This document shows positions 56,184-64,000 of a stretch of DNA of 64,000 nt, piece after piece. The position numbers and the translations under genes are program-made. The stretch comes from Thelephora terrestris (Eukaryota > Basidiomycota > Agaricomycetes > Thelephorales > Thelephoraceae): assembly GCA_015956445.1 (NCBI GenBank), contig WIUZ02000008.1, positions 1,488,001 through 1,552,000 of the forward strand. The letters are read 5' to 3'. Position 1 is the stretch's first letter; each line of letters opens with the position of its first letter. The notes beneath the pieces were generated by a model. That model worked only from the letters and a program-made list of their open reading frames with translations. It was not told the origin of the DNA and did no database searches.

Positions 56184-56918
56184 CTAGGCTAGAGAGGATG
56201 GAAACGTGGTCAGTGTTTGGGCCCCGCAGGCCCGGGTTGGTGTCACATTTGTGAACAGATGGAGCGAGTGGCTCGAGCACCATATGTTGTCTGGTCTGGT
56301 CCAATTGCCCGTTGAGAGGGCCTGCAGGGTGGGGATAGTAGGGGGAAGTGCCATGTGCAGGTTGTAGTTCTGTACTAGGTCAAGGAGTGGGCAGATTTTC
56401 ACTTCACTCAAGGCGAGGTGTGCATTGCGTGGGTCCTCCCCTAGTGCGTGGTGACGGTTGAAGTCGCCCGCGAGGATGACATGTACATTGTCGGGGATGT
56501 GTTCGTGGGGGAACGTGTTTTCAAAGTAGGTACTCACCTCGTTGACGGCGTTGTCGTTATCGCAGCTGTTGTAGATGTTGATAGCGATGATGACGTGCCG
56601 TTCGTGTGTAATCAGGACGCCTGTGACGTCCGAGGAGTTGAAGTCTATCTGGTCGTAGGAGTTAGTAGGTAAGTCAGTGTTAACCAGGATGAGTGAGTGA
56701 AGTGATTTGGCGTTGTCTGTGAAGTGAGCGCTCGGGTATAGTACTCTCCAGTGGTGAGATCCTCTCGTGATTTTGGTGGGGGCTAGCCAGGGTTCCTGTA
56801 GTAGGATGAGATCCCAGCTGTTGGGATGGGCGGTATTGAGGAGGTGTAATTGGGCGGTAAGGGATTTGTTGACATTCTGTTGCCATATCCGGAGTGTCCT
56901 GTGAGTTGTATCAATCAT
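56184..56918 (-). CDS. LINE apurinic-like endonuclease domain
   Basis: Starts MIDTTHRTLRIWQQNVNKS. Catalytic motifs: LLQEPWL (Glu), HVILAGDFNRHH (Asp, Asn), and NWTRPDNIWCS near the end. 244 codons before the frame breaks. It belongs to the LINE polyprotein; the real N-terminus may lie in sequence cut away at 56967. Confidence 0.85.
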   Translation of the reverse strand: MIDTTHRTLRIWQQNVNKSLTAQLHLLNTAHPNSWDLILLQEPWLAPTKITRGSHHWRVLYPSAHFTDNAKSLHSLILVNTDLPTNSYDQIDFNSSDVTGVLITHERHVIIAINIYNSCDNDNAVNEVSTYFENTFPHEHIPDNVHVILAGDFNRHHALGEDPRNAHLALSEVKICPLLDLVQNYNLHMALPPTIPTLQALSTGNWTRPDNIWCSSHSLHLFTNVTPTRACGAQTLTTFPSSLA

Positions 56919-57340
56919 AAGGAAGGGTTGGGGTGGGGTTGTGATTGCTGCGCATCGGTGGAAGAGCAGTAGTCCTTATTAAAAACATTAATGTTTTAGG
57001 AGTTTTTGTCGCAAATTTGAATGATTTTTCTCATGAGTTTTTGAATGGCCTGAGGGGGGATATTTTACTCATAAAGTTTTAATGGAAATTATGGGGGGGA
57101 CTGGGACCCAGCTTACTGGGCACTGGTGCTCCCAATTAGGCAGGTGCCGACAGTGTGGGTGGCCTGGGAGAGTGGATTGCTTATATAATAAAAATTAAAA
57201 AATTCAGGGAAATTCCAGAAAATTCTGGAAAAATTCCAAAAATTATTAGAAAATTCCCACGGGTGTCAGGGAGGGCAGAAAATGAAAAATGGACTGTGGG
57301 AATTTCCGATCAAAATTTCCCAAAAGGGAATTTTTTGATA

Positions 57341-57677
57341 GCTTACATAAGCAGCTCAAAAATGATTTTGATATTGCATTTCCTTTTTGGGAAATTTTGA
57401 TGGCTGACATAAGCAGGTCATGTGACTGAAAAAAGTGGGTGTTGCTTATGTAATCAGGTCATGTGACCGACCAAAAAAGGAAAGTTTTGATGGCTTACAT
57501 AAGCATCTCAAAAATGCTTTTGGAGGGGTCTTTCCTAAAAAGGAAATTCCTTTTTAGGAAATTTTGATGGCTTACATAAGCAGCTCAAAAATGCTTTTTG
57601 CAAAAATTACCAAAAAAGGAAATTTCCATTTTAGGAAAGAGTTTCCAAAAAAGGAAATTTCGATGGCTTACATAAGC
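57341..57677. repeat. Repeated dyad GCTTACATAAGC in the pseudo-LTR
   Basis: Exact copies at 57341, 57493, 57570 and 57666, one variant at about 57412, each within a longer repeat around GGAAATTTTGATGG and CTCAAAAATG. GCTTA-CA-TAAGC is nearly palindromic. The same array is in the 3' copy (about 63165-63530). Confidence 0.75.
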
Positions 57678-57797
57678 AACTCAAAAATGATTCTGGCAAA
57701 AATTACCAAAAAAGGAAATTATATGCTAGAAAATTCGGAAAAATGCCAGAAAAATCCGAGTGAGGGGGGGCCGAGCGAAGCGAGGCCTAGGGAGATG

Positions 57798-57881
57798 GGC
57801 GGGGGCAAAGGGTAGGTGGGGAAACCACCTTTCCGCCCTTTCGTCTCTTTATAGCCCAAGAGACTCATCAGTGCTGTTGCC
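57798..57881 (-). ncRNA. Type I hammerhead ribozyme, inverted pseudo-LTR copy
   Basis: On the minus strand: CUGAUGA (57871-57865), stem II GUCUCUU/AAGAGAC, GAAA, stem III, cleavage triplet CUU. Stem I has one A-C mismatch (GCA versus GGCA), so this copy may cleave less well. Confidence 0.75.
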
Positions 57882-58394
57882 AAGTAAGGAAGAAGTTACC
57901 AAATGCGGAGAACAAAGCGGGGTTATGGCTTGCTATTGTTCTTCCCGTTGTGGGAAAACGCCGTAGGCGTTTTCCATCAGAAACGGATAAGGGGCCTGGG
58001 CCTTTGTGGTGGATGAATGTATTGTGATGCCCCTATCTTAGGGTTCGGATCAAACGACCCCTATCTGTCACGCTAAAGCGCGATCAGTGGAGTTAGAAGC
58101 ATCAATTCATTACCTAAGCGTCTCTTTTGACAGTTTCCATCAGAGAAGACGTGATGCGTGATCGGATCAAAGAAGTTTGATCCGGCGCTTAACTTAATTA
58201 CATCTTCGGCGCTTGTTCTATTTTTAGAAATTCCTATTTTTACGAGAGACGCTTAGGTAATGAATCGATGCTTCTAACTCCACTGATCGCGCTTTAGCGT
58301 GACAGATAGGGGTCGTTTGATCCGAACCCTAAGATAGGGGCATCACAATACATTCATCCACCACAAAGGCCCGGGCCCCTTATCCGTTTCTGAT

Positions 58395-58417
58395 GGAAAA
58401 CGCCTACGGCGTTTTCC
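58395..58417. repeat. Perfect 10-bp hairpin, loop TAC
   Basis: GGAAAACGCC-TAC-GGCGTTTTCC, about 70 bp upstream of the hammerhead; present in all three pseudo-LTR copies. Confidence 0.7.
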
Positions 58418-58488
58418 CACAACGGGAAGAACAATAGCAAGCCATAACCCCGCTTTGTTCTCCGCATTTGGTAACTTCTTCCTTACTT

Positions 58489-58572
58489 GGCAACGGCACT
58501 GATGAGTCTCTTGGGCTATAAAGAGACGAAAGGGCGGAAAGGTGGTTTCCCCACCTACCCTTTGCCCCCGCC
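58489..58572 (+). ncRNA. Type I hammerhead ribozyme, 5' copy
   Basis: CUGAUGA at 58499-58505. Stem II is GUCUCUU (58506-58512) with AAGAGAC (58521-58527). GAAA is at 58528-58531. Stem III is GGG/CCC then GGUGG/CCACC. The cleavage triplet is CUU, cutting between 58562 and 58563. Stem I is GGCA/UGCC, then an AAC/CCC internal loop, then GGC/GCC. All core nucleotides are present. Penelope-like elements are known to carry such ribozymes in their flanking repeats. Confidence 0.88.
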
Positions 58573-58649
58573 CATCTCCCTAGGCCTCGCTTCGCTCGGC
58601 CCCCCCTCACTCGGAATTTTTCATATCACCGCTGAGCAACACCAACACC

Positions 58650-61600
58650 ATGTCTTCTTCTGCCTCCAGCTCGAAAACGACCTTCAAGGGTCGTGCCTCT
58701 TCTGCAGGTCCATCTACCCGCGCCGATGACTTATCTTCGAGCTCTGCCTCTCTACCCCCGGCATTCCGTCGGATGACTCTGGACCTACGCCATAGGTCGC
58801 CCATCCCAGAGTACCTCCTACCCGAACCAACCAATCCCGAGACGCCTGAAGAACGTCAACGGAGGGCGTTCGACCCCTACCACTTCGACGTCTCTGCGGA
58901 GCGTCAAACTAGAATCCGGGATGCCCCCGGCCTAGTTCAAGTGCTCCTCGAAGTTCCCCCGTTTTACAGGGGAACCCTTGAAGGATTTATCGGCAAGGTT
59001 AATACCCTCTCCGATAAACTCCGCTCCTACGAGAAGGCAGCTGCAAAGCTGGCTCTTGATTTCGCCGGGGATGTATTTCCCTCCAACTATGCCGGAATCA
59101 AGGTGCCTCACCTTCAAGTTTCCAAGGGGTCGGAAGACCTTCTTAACCTTCACTGGGCGGGGACGTCCAAAACGATTGTTGCAGAAGCAAAGTCCAAGCT
59201 GCTCGCGTGCCAACTTGAGTTGGTTAACGCACAAAAGGACCGCGCCGCCGACTTTCTCAAAATCCCCGCGCTCGTTGCTAGGGCCCAAGAAATCCTCGGT
59301 GAACGCTACACTAAGCGTAACGAGGAGGGCACTTTTCGCTGGAAAAGGGACGACGGTACTGACATGTCCGCTGGGACTGTAGTTCTCGACGCCACCTACA
59401 AGCCCTACAAGAACCAGTTACACTCGCTCAGCGAGGACCTCCCCGTCATCTTTACCAAGGTCTTCGACCTTAAAAGGGAGGCTCTCGAGAAGGCCGTCGC
59501 CTCTTTCAAGGGGAAGGCGAAGGACAAGGCGAACGTCAACGTGGTGATGAAAGACTCACCAATCACCGAGGCCGTCGTGGAGAAAACCATGCAGGAGGAG
59601 ATCGCCCGCCAGGTAAAGGCGGCGCTGGCCAACTTCAGCAAATCCCCGGCCCCTTCTTCTTCCAAAAAGGTACCCATTGTCATCACGGAGTCTTTAACCT
59701 CTAATGACTTTGGTTTAGCAGCAAAAGAACCAACCCAAGAAGAAGAAGAACAATCCCAACGCTCAGCCGAAGGTTCAAGAACCGGCTGGCGTCGTCAAAG
59801 GTCCCAAGAAGAATGGGCCAAACGAGAAGGGAAAAGGGAAGATGAAGGCAACCTAAACACGCTATTAGGTAAGTCATGGATCGCTGGTAAACCACGAACC
59901 TATCCTGACGAGCTCCTCCTACTTCCCCCACCATTACAGGTTCATGCCCTGCTTCTTCGGTCGTCATTTAGAGAGATTACGATTGCTAGGTCGCGTAGTA
60001 CGGTTCATGTTCAGCCTGGTGTTTACGTCCCTTTGGGAATACAACATGATTTGTCTGCGTCTTTGAAGTATATGTTTCATAAGCAAATCGATGGTGAGTT
60101 AATTCAAAAAGCATATACGGACCTCGTAAGACGTATTCGATGGCGGTGGGAATTCCACATCGAAGGAGGCTCCGGCGAACCCTATGATCCAGATTATGAA
60201 GTCGGTAAGGATGAGGACGAAGAAGAAAAAGTCCCTCCACCGGCTTCAAGACAAATAGAAGCTGGCCTTGTTGCAGGACAGGAGTACATTGCGAAAGCGA
60301 TTGCATCCATACCTGAACAAAAACGAATGGAGAAAGGTCGTTTCTCTCCTGACGTGGCCCGCTGCAAAGCCTTCCTAGTTGCAAATAACCTCATTGTAAC
60401 AAATACGGATAAAAACCTTGGCGTAGCTGTCTTCCAAAACGATTGGATCGTAGACCAAACAATGCAGAATCTTCGGGATCTCGAAAATTACACCCCAGTA
60501 ACAACCGAAGAAGCTGCAGGTTACCTTAACCAACTTAGTGACAAAATTAGACGATTAGTCAATACGCATTTCGCGGACTATAAGCAGTTGTCGAAATTCT
60601 TGCTCCATAACCTCCCTAAAAACTCAGGAGAGACATGGACTGAATGGATCCCGTACGTTCCAGAAGCGTACTCCATCCCCAAAATCCACAAAAACCCGTG
60701 GAAGGGAAGGCCGATCTGTCCAGGGCACAGTTTGCCCCAGAATCCTGCGTCTAAGTTACTTAGTAAATTGTACCGTCCATATATTGAACAATGCCCCTGG
60801 GTCATACAGGGGAGCAAAGACTTTGTTCGTAAACTAAAGGACGTTAAAATACCGGCAGGCCGGAAAGCCTGGATCGTAAGTGCGGATGTGGTGGCCTTCT
60901 ACCCATCTATCCCACTGGATGAAGCAAGGCGCTCCCTTAACTCATTCTACTTTCGAGTAATACGTCCAGACCTTCATGCGAAAGGAGAATTCCTAAACGG
61001 CGCTGACGCAGTGAGAGTCCAACAATGCTATAAGGATATGGCAGAAGTGGCACTGTTTCCTCCGGCTATGACATATTTACCCTATATATACGTCCAAAAA
61101 CGGGGCTTACCAATGGGGGCAGCGGGATCACCCGACGTTGCCAACATTTATGGTATAGAAGCCGAGATGAAATTTATGAGGTCTTCAGTCACCAAACTAG
61201 ACGAAAGAGTCTTGTTTTATGGCAGATACCTCGACGATATATTCACCATTATCTTAGCAGACACGCCTGCCGAGGCGTTAAGAGTGGTGCAGCCTTTTAA
61301 ACTAGGCTCGGTAAACCTACTTTGGGAGCCCCCCGCATTAACAGCAAATTTCCTAGATCTACACTTGGAAATTAGGGGCGAAGAGATCTATCATGAACCC
61401 TTCGTTAAAGCATCCTCCCACAGAGAACATATTCCATGGGACTCAGGTCACCCTTTAGACGTAAAGAAAGGTACCTTTTCGTCCGAAATTAGCCGGCTGG
61501 CCACGTTGTGTAGTGTGCAGGACACCTACCTTAACCAATGCAGAGAAGCAGTAAACCTCTACATTGGACGTGGATATCCACCAGCACTGGTTATGTCATG

Positions 61601-62090
61601 GTTGAAGGGACAACAAAATAAGCGATGGGAAGATAGACTCTCGGTTCGAAAGGACCCCGAGGAAGACGAAACCATCCTTTTTACGCTGAAAACCCACTTC
61701 AATGACGCTTGGAAATACGTTAACGTTAAGGAGCTAGAGAAGACGATCAAGGCAGAGTGGACCCATCAGGGCAACTCTATACTCGGAAAGCGCAGTGGGG
61801 AGGGTAACCTCCCTGGCCCATCGAAACGAAGGAAGTTAACGTCCAATGCCAGGACGACTACTTTCCGAGGTCCGGAGGGAACTGCTGCCCAAAAGAAAAT
61901 CGCTGTTAAGGCGGAGCCTTGGATCGAAAAGGGACGTTTCATAGTCTCCCGCAAGAAAAATACTCAATTGTGGGATTTGACTGGATCCTGGAACAAACTC
62001 ATCTTCGACAAAGCAATGGACGAGTGGTGCTTACTGCGCCCCTCTGATCCCCTTTTCGAACAGGTGTTGTACGATGAACGTACAGAGTAG
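58650..62090 (+). CDS. Penelope-like reverse transcriptase ORF (1,146 codons)
   Basis: The N-terminal 340 residues are Ser-rich, then helical and Lys-rich, with no known domain. The RT part includes YSIPKIHK (674-681), a motif typical of Penelope-like RTs, ADVVAFYPSIP (Asp 746, motif A), GLPMGAAGSP (819-828, motif B), GRYLDDIF (858-865, catalytic Asp 862 and 863) and NFLDLHLEI (900-908). A thumb region follows (SGHPLDVKKG, RGYPPALV). No GIY-YIG motif follows; the C-terminus is basic (GPSKRRK). Two intron-like segments (59670-59718 and 59869-59939) lie within the ORF. If both are introns (49 + 71 nt) the frame is kept, but the middle exon has a TAA at 59854. Translation as one fusion needs them retained. 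Confidence 0.87.
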   Translation: MSSSASSSKTTFKGRASSAGPSTRADDLSSSSASLPPAFRRMTLDLRHRSPIPEYLLPEPTNPETPEERQRRAFDPYHFDVSAERQTRIRDAPGLVQVLLEVPPFYRGTLEGFIGKVNTLSDKLRSYEKAAAKLALDFAGDVFPSNYAGIKVPHLQVSKGSEDLLNLHWAGTSKTIVAEAKSKLLACQLELVNAQKDRAADFLKIPALVARAQEILGERYTKRNEEGTFRWKRDDGTDMSAGTVVLDATYKPYKNQLHSLSEDLPVIFTKVFDLKREALEKAVASFKGKAKDKANVNVVMKDSPITEAVVEKTMQEEIARQVKAALANFSKSPAPSSSKKVPIVITESLTSNDFGLAAKEPTQEEEEQSQRSAEGSRTGWRRQRSQEEWAKREGKREDEGNLNTLLGKSWIAGKPRTYPDELLLLPPPLQVHALLLRSSFREITIARSRSTVHVQPGVYVPLGIQHDLSASLKYMFHKQIDGELIQKAYTDLVRRIRWRWEFHIEGGSGEPYDPDYEVGKDEDEEEKVPPPASRQIEAGLVAGQEYIAKAIASIPEQKRMEKGRFSPDVARCKAFLVANNLIVTNTDKNLGVAVFQNDWIVDQTMQNLRDLENYTPVTTEEAAGYLNQLSDKIRRLVNTHFADYKQLSKFLLHNLPKNSGETWTEWIPYVPEAYSIPKIHKNPWKGRPICPGHSLPQNPASKLLSKLYRPYIEQCPWVIQGSKDFVRKLKDVKIPAGRKAWIVSADVVAFYPSIPLDEARRSLNSFYFRVIRPDLHAKGEFLNGADAVRVQQCYKDMAEVALFPPAMTYLPYIYVQKRGLPMGAAGSPDVANIYGIEAEMKFMRSSVTKLDERVLFYGRYLDDIFTIILADTPAEALRVVQPFKLGSVNLLWEPPALTANFLDLHLEIRGEEIYHEPFVKASSHREHIPWDSGHPLDVKKGTFSSEISRLATLCSVQDTYLNQCREAVNLYIGRGYPPALVMSWLKGQQNKRWEDRLSVRKDPEEDETILFTLKTHFNDAWKYVNVKELEKTIKAEWTHQGNSILGKRSGEGNLPGPSKRRKLTSNARTTTFRGPEGTAAQKKIAVKAEPWIEKGRFIVSRKKNTQLWDLTGSWNKLIFDKAMDEWCLLRPSDPLFEQVLYDERTE
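59670..59718 (+). other. Candidate intron 1 in the Penelope-like ORF
   Basis: GTACCC...CTAATGAC...TTTAG, 49 nt, with a good branch-point sequence. Splicing would give a 385-codon protein with a Lys/Pro-rich end (QQKNQPKKKKNNPN) stopping at 59856. Confidence 0.5.
59869..59939 (+). other. Candidate intron 2 in the Penelope-like ORF
   Basis: GTAAGT...TTACAG, 71 nt, strong splice signals. Its length plus that of intron 1 is 120, a multiple of three. Confidence 0.5.
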
Positions 62091-62104
62091 TAGCAACGCG
62101 AAAC

Positions 62105-62398
62105 ATGCATTACAGAGCAGGGATCTTGTGCCAAGATGGCATCTGTCCACGTCCTCCCATCCCGACGTGGGGGCCCACCCTCAAGAACGCTCATACTTGT
62201 AGATCTATTGACTGGGGACAACACCTGGTCCTTTATTACACACGGAAGAAGATCCGTCGTGCCCCTTATGCGGGGGGAGACTTCCCGGCCCCTTTCAAGG
62301 GAGCCATAAACTACGGGGGAGGTTATGGACTGGGGACGGGCCCGGGTACAATAGGCATTTTGCCAGGATGGGCATGCAGCGCCTTCTACGGTTACTGA
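62105..62398 (+). CDS. Small Gly/Tyr-rich ORF downstream of the RT
   Basis: 97 codons, starting 15 bp after the RT stop. Ends INYGGGYGLGTGPG...CSAFYGY. The reading frame is open and compositionally distinct, but there is no homology I know. It may be a chance ORF in the 3' UTR. Confidence 0.35.
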   Translation: MHYRAGILCQDGICPRPPIPTWGPTLKNAHTCRSIDWGQHLVLYYTRKKIRRAPYAGGDFPAPFKGAINYGGGYGLGTGPGTIGILPGWACSAFYGY

Positions 62399-62402
62399 AA
62401 TC

Positions 62403-62408
62403 AATAAA
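62403..62408 (+). terminator. Polyadenylation signal AATAAA
   Basis: AATAAA four bases after the TGA of the small ORF. Confidence 0.45.
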
Positions 62409-62519
62409 ACTTGAACTGTTAACATGACTTAAAACATGTATAAAAAATCTATATTTGCATAAGGCAAGCCTATACTATTTGGTAATCGTACAGACCCTAA
62501 CTCCTATTTTTTCTCACTT

Positions 62520-62592
62520 GGGTAACCAAGTTGGGTTTAAGTCGGATGGGGTCTTACGACCCCGATCCTCCTAAACCCAACGTCGGTTACCC
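62520..62592 (+). ncRNA. 73-nt interrupted hairpin before the 3' pseudo-LTR
   Basis: GGGTAACC/GGTTACCC, GTTGGGTTT/AAACCCAAC, GGAT/ATCC and GGGGTC/GACCCC stack into one long stem with a TTAC loop and small internal loops. It lies between ORF and pseudo-LTR and may serve RT recognition or RNA end formation. Confidence 0.65.
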
Positions 62593-62597
62593 TCCCT

Positions 62598-63901
62598 CGT
62601 AAAAATAGGAATTTCTAAAAATAGAACAAGCGCCGAAGATGTAATTAAGTTAAGCGCCGGATCAAACTTCTTTGATCCGATCACGCATCACGTCTTCTCT
62701 GATGGAAACTGTCAAAAGAGACGCTTAGGTAATGAATTGATGCTTCTAACTCCACTGATCGCGCTTTAGCGTGACAGATAGGGGTCGTTTGATCCGAACC
62801 CTAAGATAGGGGCATCACAATACATTCATCCACCACAAAGGCCCGGGCCCCTTATCCGTTTCTGATGGAAAACGCCTACGGCGTTTTCCCACAACGGGAA
62901 GAACAATAGCAAGCCATAACCCCGCTTTGTTCTCCGCATTTGGTAACTTCTTCCTTACTTGGCAACGGCACTGATGAGTCTCTTGGGCTATAAAGAGACG
63001 AAAGGGCGGAAAGGTGGTTTCCCCACCTACCCTTTGCCCCCGCCCATCTCCCTAGGCCTCGCTTCGCTCGGCCCCCCCTCACTCGGATTTTTCTGGCATT
63101 TTTCCGAATTTTCTAGCATATAATTTCCTTTTTTGGTAATTTTTGCCAGAATCATTTTTGAGTTGCTTATGTAAGCCATCGAAATTTCCTTTTTTGGAAA
63201 CTCTTTCCTAAAATGGAAATTTCCTTTTTTGGTAATTTTTGCAAAAAGCATTTTTGAGCTGCTTATGTAAGCCATCAAAATTTCCTTTTTTGGTAATCCA
63301 TCAAATATTTCCTAAAAAGGAATTTCCTTTTTAGGAAAGACCCCTCCAAAAGCATTTTTGAGATGCTTATGTAAGCCATCAAAACTTTCCTTTTTTGGTC
63401 GGTCACATAACCTGATTACATAAGCAACACCCACTTTTTTCAGTCACATGACCTGCTTATGTCAGCCATCAAAATTTCCCAAAAAGGAAATGCAATATCA
63501 AAATCATTTTTGAGTTGCTTATGTAAGCTATCAAAAATTCCCTTTTGGGAAATTTTGATCGGAAATTCCCACAGTCCATTTTTCATTTTCTGCCCTCCCT
63601 GACACCCGTGGGAATTTTCTAATAATTTTTGGAATTTTTCCAGAATTTTCTGGAATTTCCCTGAATTTTTTAATTTTTATTATATAAGCAATCCACTCTC
63701 CCAGGCCACCCACACTGTCGGCACCTGCCTAATTGGGAGCACCAGTGCCCAGTAAGCTGGGTCCCAGTCCCCCCCATAATTTCCATTAAAACTTTATGAG
63801 TAAAATATCCCCCCTCAGGCCATTCAAAAACTCATGAGAAAAATCATTCAAATTTGCGACAAAAACTCCTAAAACATTAATGTTTTTAATAAGGACTACT
63901 G
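62598..63901 (+). repeat. Penelope-like pseudo-LTR, full 3' copy
   Basis: 1,304 bp, from CGTAAAAATAGG to GGACTACTG; mate of the inverted 5' copy. Contains hammerhead 62961-63044, the TAC hairpin and dyad repeats. Confidence 0.9.
62961..63044 (+). ncRNA. Type I hammerhead ribozyme, 3' copy
   Basis: CUGAUGA at 62971-62977, GAAA at 63000-63003, cleavage after the CUU triplet (63034). Identical in core and stems to 58489-58572. Confidence 0.88.
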
Positions 63902-64000
63902 TCTCCGAGTTGACCGGAGAAGTCCGGGATCTTCAGAGGAAGTGTAACGAGCCGGAGGTTCAAGTGGAGGAAGAGGAGTTGCCGATTCCGGAGCGGGCCG
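63902..64000 (+). pseudogene. Fragment of the U3 gene (exon 4), cut at both ends
   Basis: Reads VSELTGEVRDLQRKCNEPEV, then VEEEELPIPERA, as in exon 4 of the 9.6-kb gene (10412 onward). The upstream part of exon 4 is missing at the Penelope-like element boundary, and the window ends within it. Confidence 0.75.

Larger units (their letters stand above)
47920..56966 (-). mobile_element. LINE retrotransposon with APE endonuclease, RT and RNase H, interrupted three times
   Basis: Read right to left: endonuclease (56918-56184), RT N-terminal part (54975-54021), RT C-terminal part (52958-52166), RNase H (49448-48312), 3' UTR and a 13-base A tail (47932-47920). Interrupted by unidentified sequence (about 55066-56060), FB15 (52959-54020) and LTR G (49742-52160). 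ORF1 is missing, since the 5' end stops at the Penelope-like element. The order EN-RT-RNase H resembles the Tad1 group of fungal LINEs. It inserted at the outer end of the palindrome's right arm. Confidence 0.85.
56967..58244 (-). repeat. Penelope-like pseudo-LTR, inverted 5' copy
   Basis: Reverse complement of 62598-63901 with minor differences, including a short insertion near 63290 in the other copy. Contains hammerhead, dyad repeats and hairpins. Confidence 0.9.
58245..58616 (+). repeat. Penelope-like pseudo-LTR, truncated direct copy
   Basis: Begins AGAGACGCTTAGG (matching about 62718 of the 3' copy) directly after the end of the inverted copy, so the first 120 bp are missing. Diverges after CTCACTCGG. 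Confidence 0.85.
56967..63901 (+). mobile_element. Penelope-like retroelement without GIY-YIG endonuclease
   Basis: Layout: inverted pseudo-LTR (56967-58244), truncated direct pseudo-LTR (58245-58616), RT ORF (58650-62090), small ORF, polyadenylation signal, hairpin, full pseudo-LTR (62598-63901). Head-to-head pseudo-LTRs at the 5' side, hammerhead ribozymes in the pseudo-LTRs and the RT motifs are diagnostic for Penelope-like elements. Absence of GIY-YIG places it near the endonuclease-deficient groups such as Coprina of basidiomycetes. The outer ends (CAGTAGTCCTTATT and its complement) pair as a 1.3-kb terminal inverted repeat. Confidence 0.87.

Noticed and set aside
58499-58572. Alternative stem III for the hammerhead using GGGCGG/CCGCCC
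   Set aside because: The base after the stem would give an AUC triplet whose first base cannot pair with the core-adjacent G. The CUU solution pairs correctly and gives a good stem I.
62490-62500. CCCTAA as telomeric repeat near the Penelope-like element
   Set aside because: Single occurrence, no tandem repeat.
56967-63901. DNA transposon with 1.3-kb terminal inverted repeats
   Set aside because: The ORF is a reverse transcriptase with Penelope-like motifs. Inverted pseudo-LTRs and hammerheads fit that family better.
1-64000. tRNA or rRNA genes
   Set aside because: I scanned for typical A/B box and T-loop words (GGTTCGAATCC-like) and found no convincing cloverleaf.

Overview
The window looks like a transposon-dense part of a filamentous basidiomycete genome, most likely an Agaricomycete. 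The evidence is short (about 50 nt) GT-AG introns with branch-point-like CTAAC/CTAAT, a basidiomycete-style LINE with an RNase H domain, a fungal pogo transposase, an endonuclease-less Penelope-like element, and fragments of RecQ-type and Pif1/Helitron-type helicases. I see no ordinary host housekeeping gene. Almost every base can be assigned to a mobile element, its remains, or the gene it carries.

Bases 1-25,736 form one set of nested insertions. Five units bounded by TG...CA with 5-bp target duplications lie inside one another, within a sixth whose left end is off the window. LTR F (ends 25,736) holds LTR E (3,186-20,073, duplication GTCTT). LTR E holds LTR D (3,818-7,636, GGTAT), LTR A (8,619-14,239, CAGAG) and LTR C (14,402-16,762, CAAAC). 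LTR A holds LTR B (8,944-11,357, GACCT). No gag or pol is present, so these behave as solo LTRs. In LTR orientation each ends in CCTGACA a few hundred bases after a TATA box. Each upstream (U3) part carries a spliced gene on the opposite strand, encoding a coiled-coil protein with an acidic/hydrophobic motif of the LVPIDDEVIEI type. Removing the nested LTRs and one duplication copy from gene G2 gives exons that are all multiples of three. This U3-borne antisense gene family is the best candidate here for an undescribed system.

Palindromic elements run through the whole window. They start CACTG and end CAGTG, usually make a 3-bp target duplication, and are nearly complete inverted repeats (foldback, CACTA-like, non-autonomous). 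A pogo element (21,163-24,153) with TA duplications carries a transposase broken by stop codons.

Bases 25,737-44,509 hold decayed foldback elements, a 130-bp MITE, a 640-bp repeated segment, and fragments of a Pif1/Helitron helicase, a RecQ-like helicase and a PHD-like cysteine-rich protein present as two diverged copies. An inverted duplication of 232 bp lies at 40,137-41,004.

Bases 45,660-47,890 form a palindrome of about 2.2 kb whose axis is exactly the axis of a 412-bp foldback element. Each arm carries the same U3-type gene. A LINE on the minus strand (47,920 to about 56,966, poly-A at 47,920-47,932) follows. It is interrupted by LTR G (49,742-52,160, duplication TGCGT), a foldback element (52,959-54,020, TCT) and about 1 kb of unidentified sequence.

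Bases 56,967-63,901 are a Penelope-like retroelement: an inverted pseudo-LTR, a truncated direct pseudo-LTR, a 1,146-codon reverse transcriptase ORF without GIY-YIG endonuclease, a structured 3' region and a full 3' pseudo-LTR. Each pseudo-LTR carries a type I hammerhead ribozyme. The last 99 bases are another fragment of the U3 gene family.
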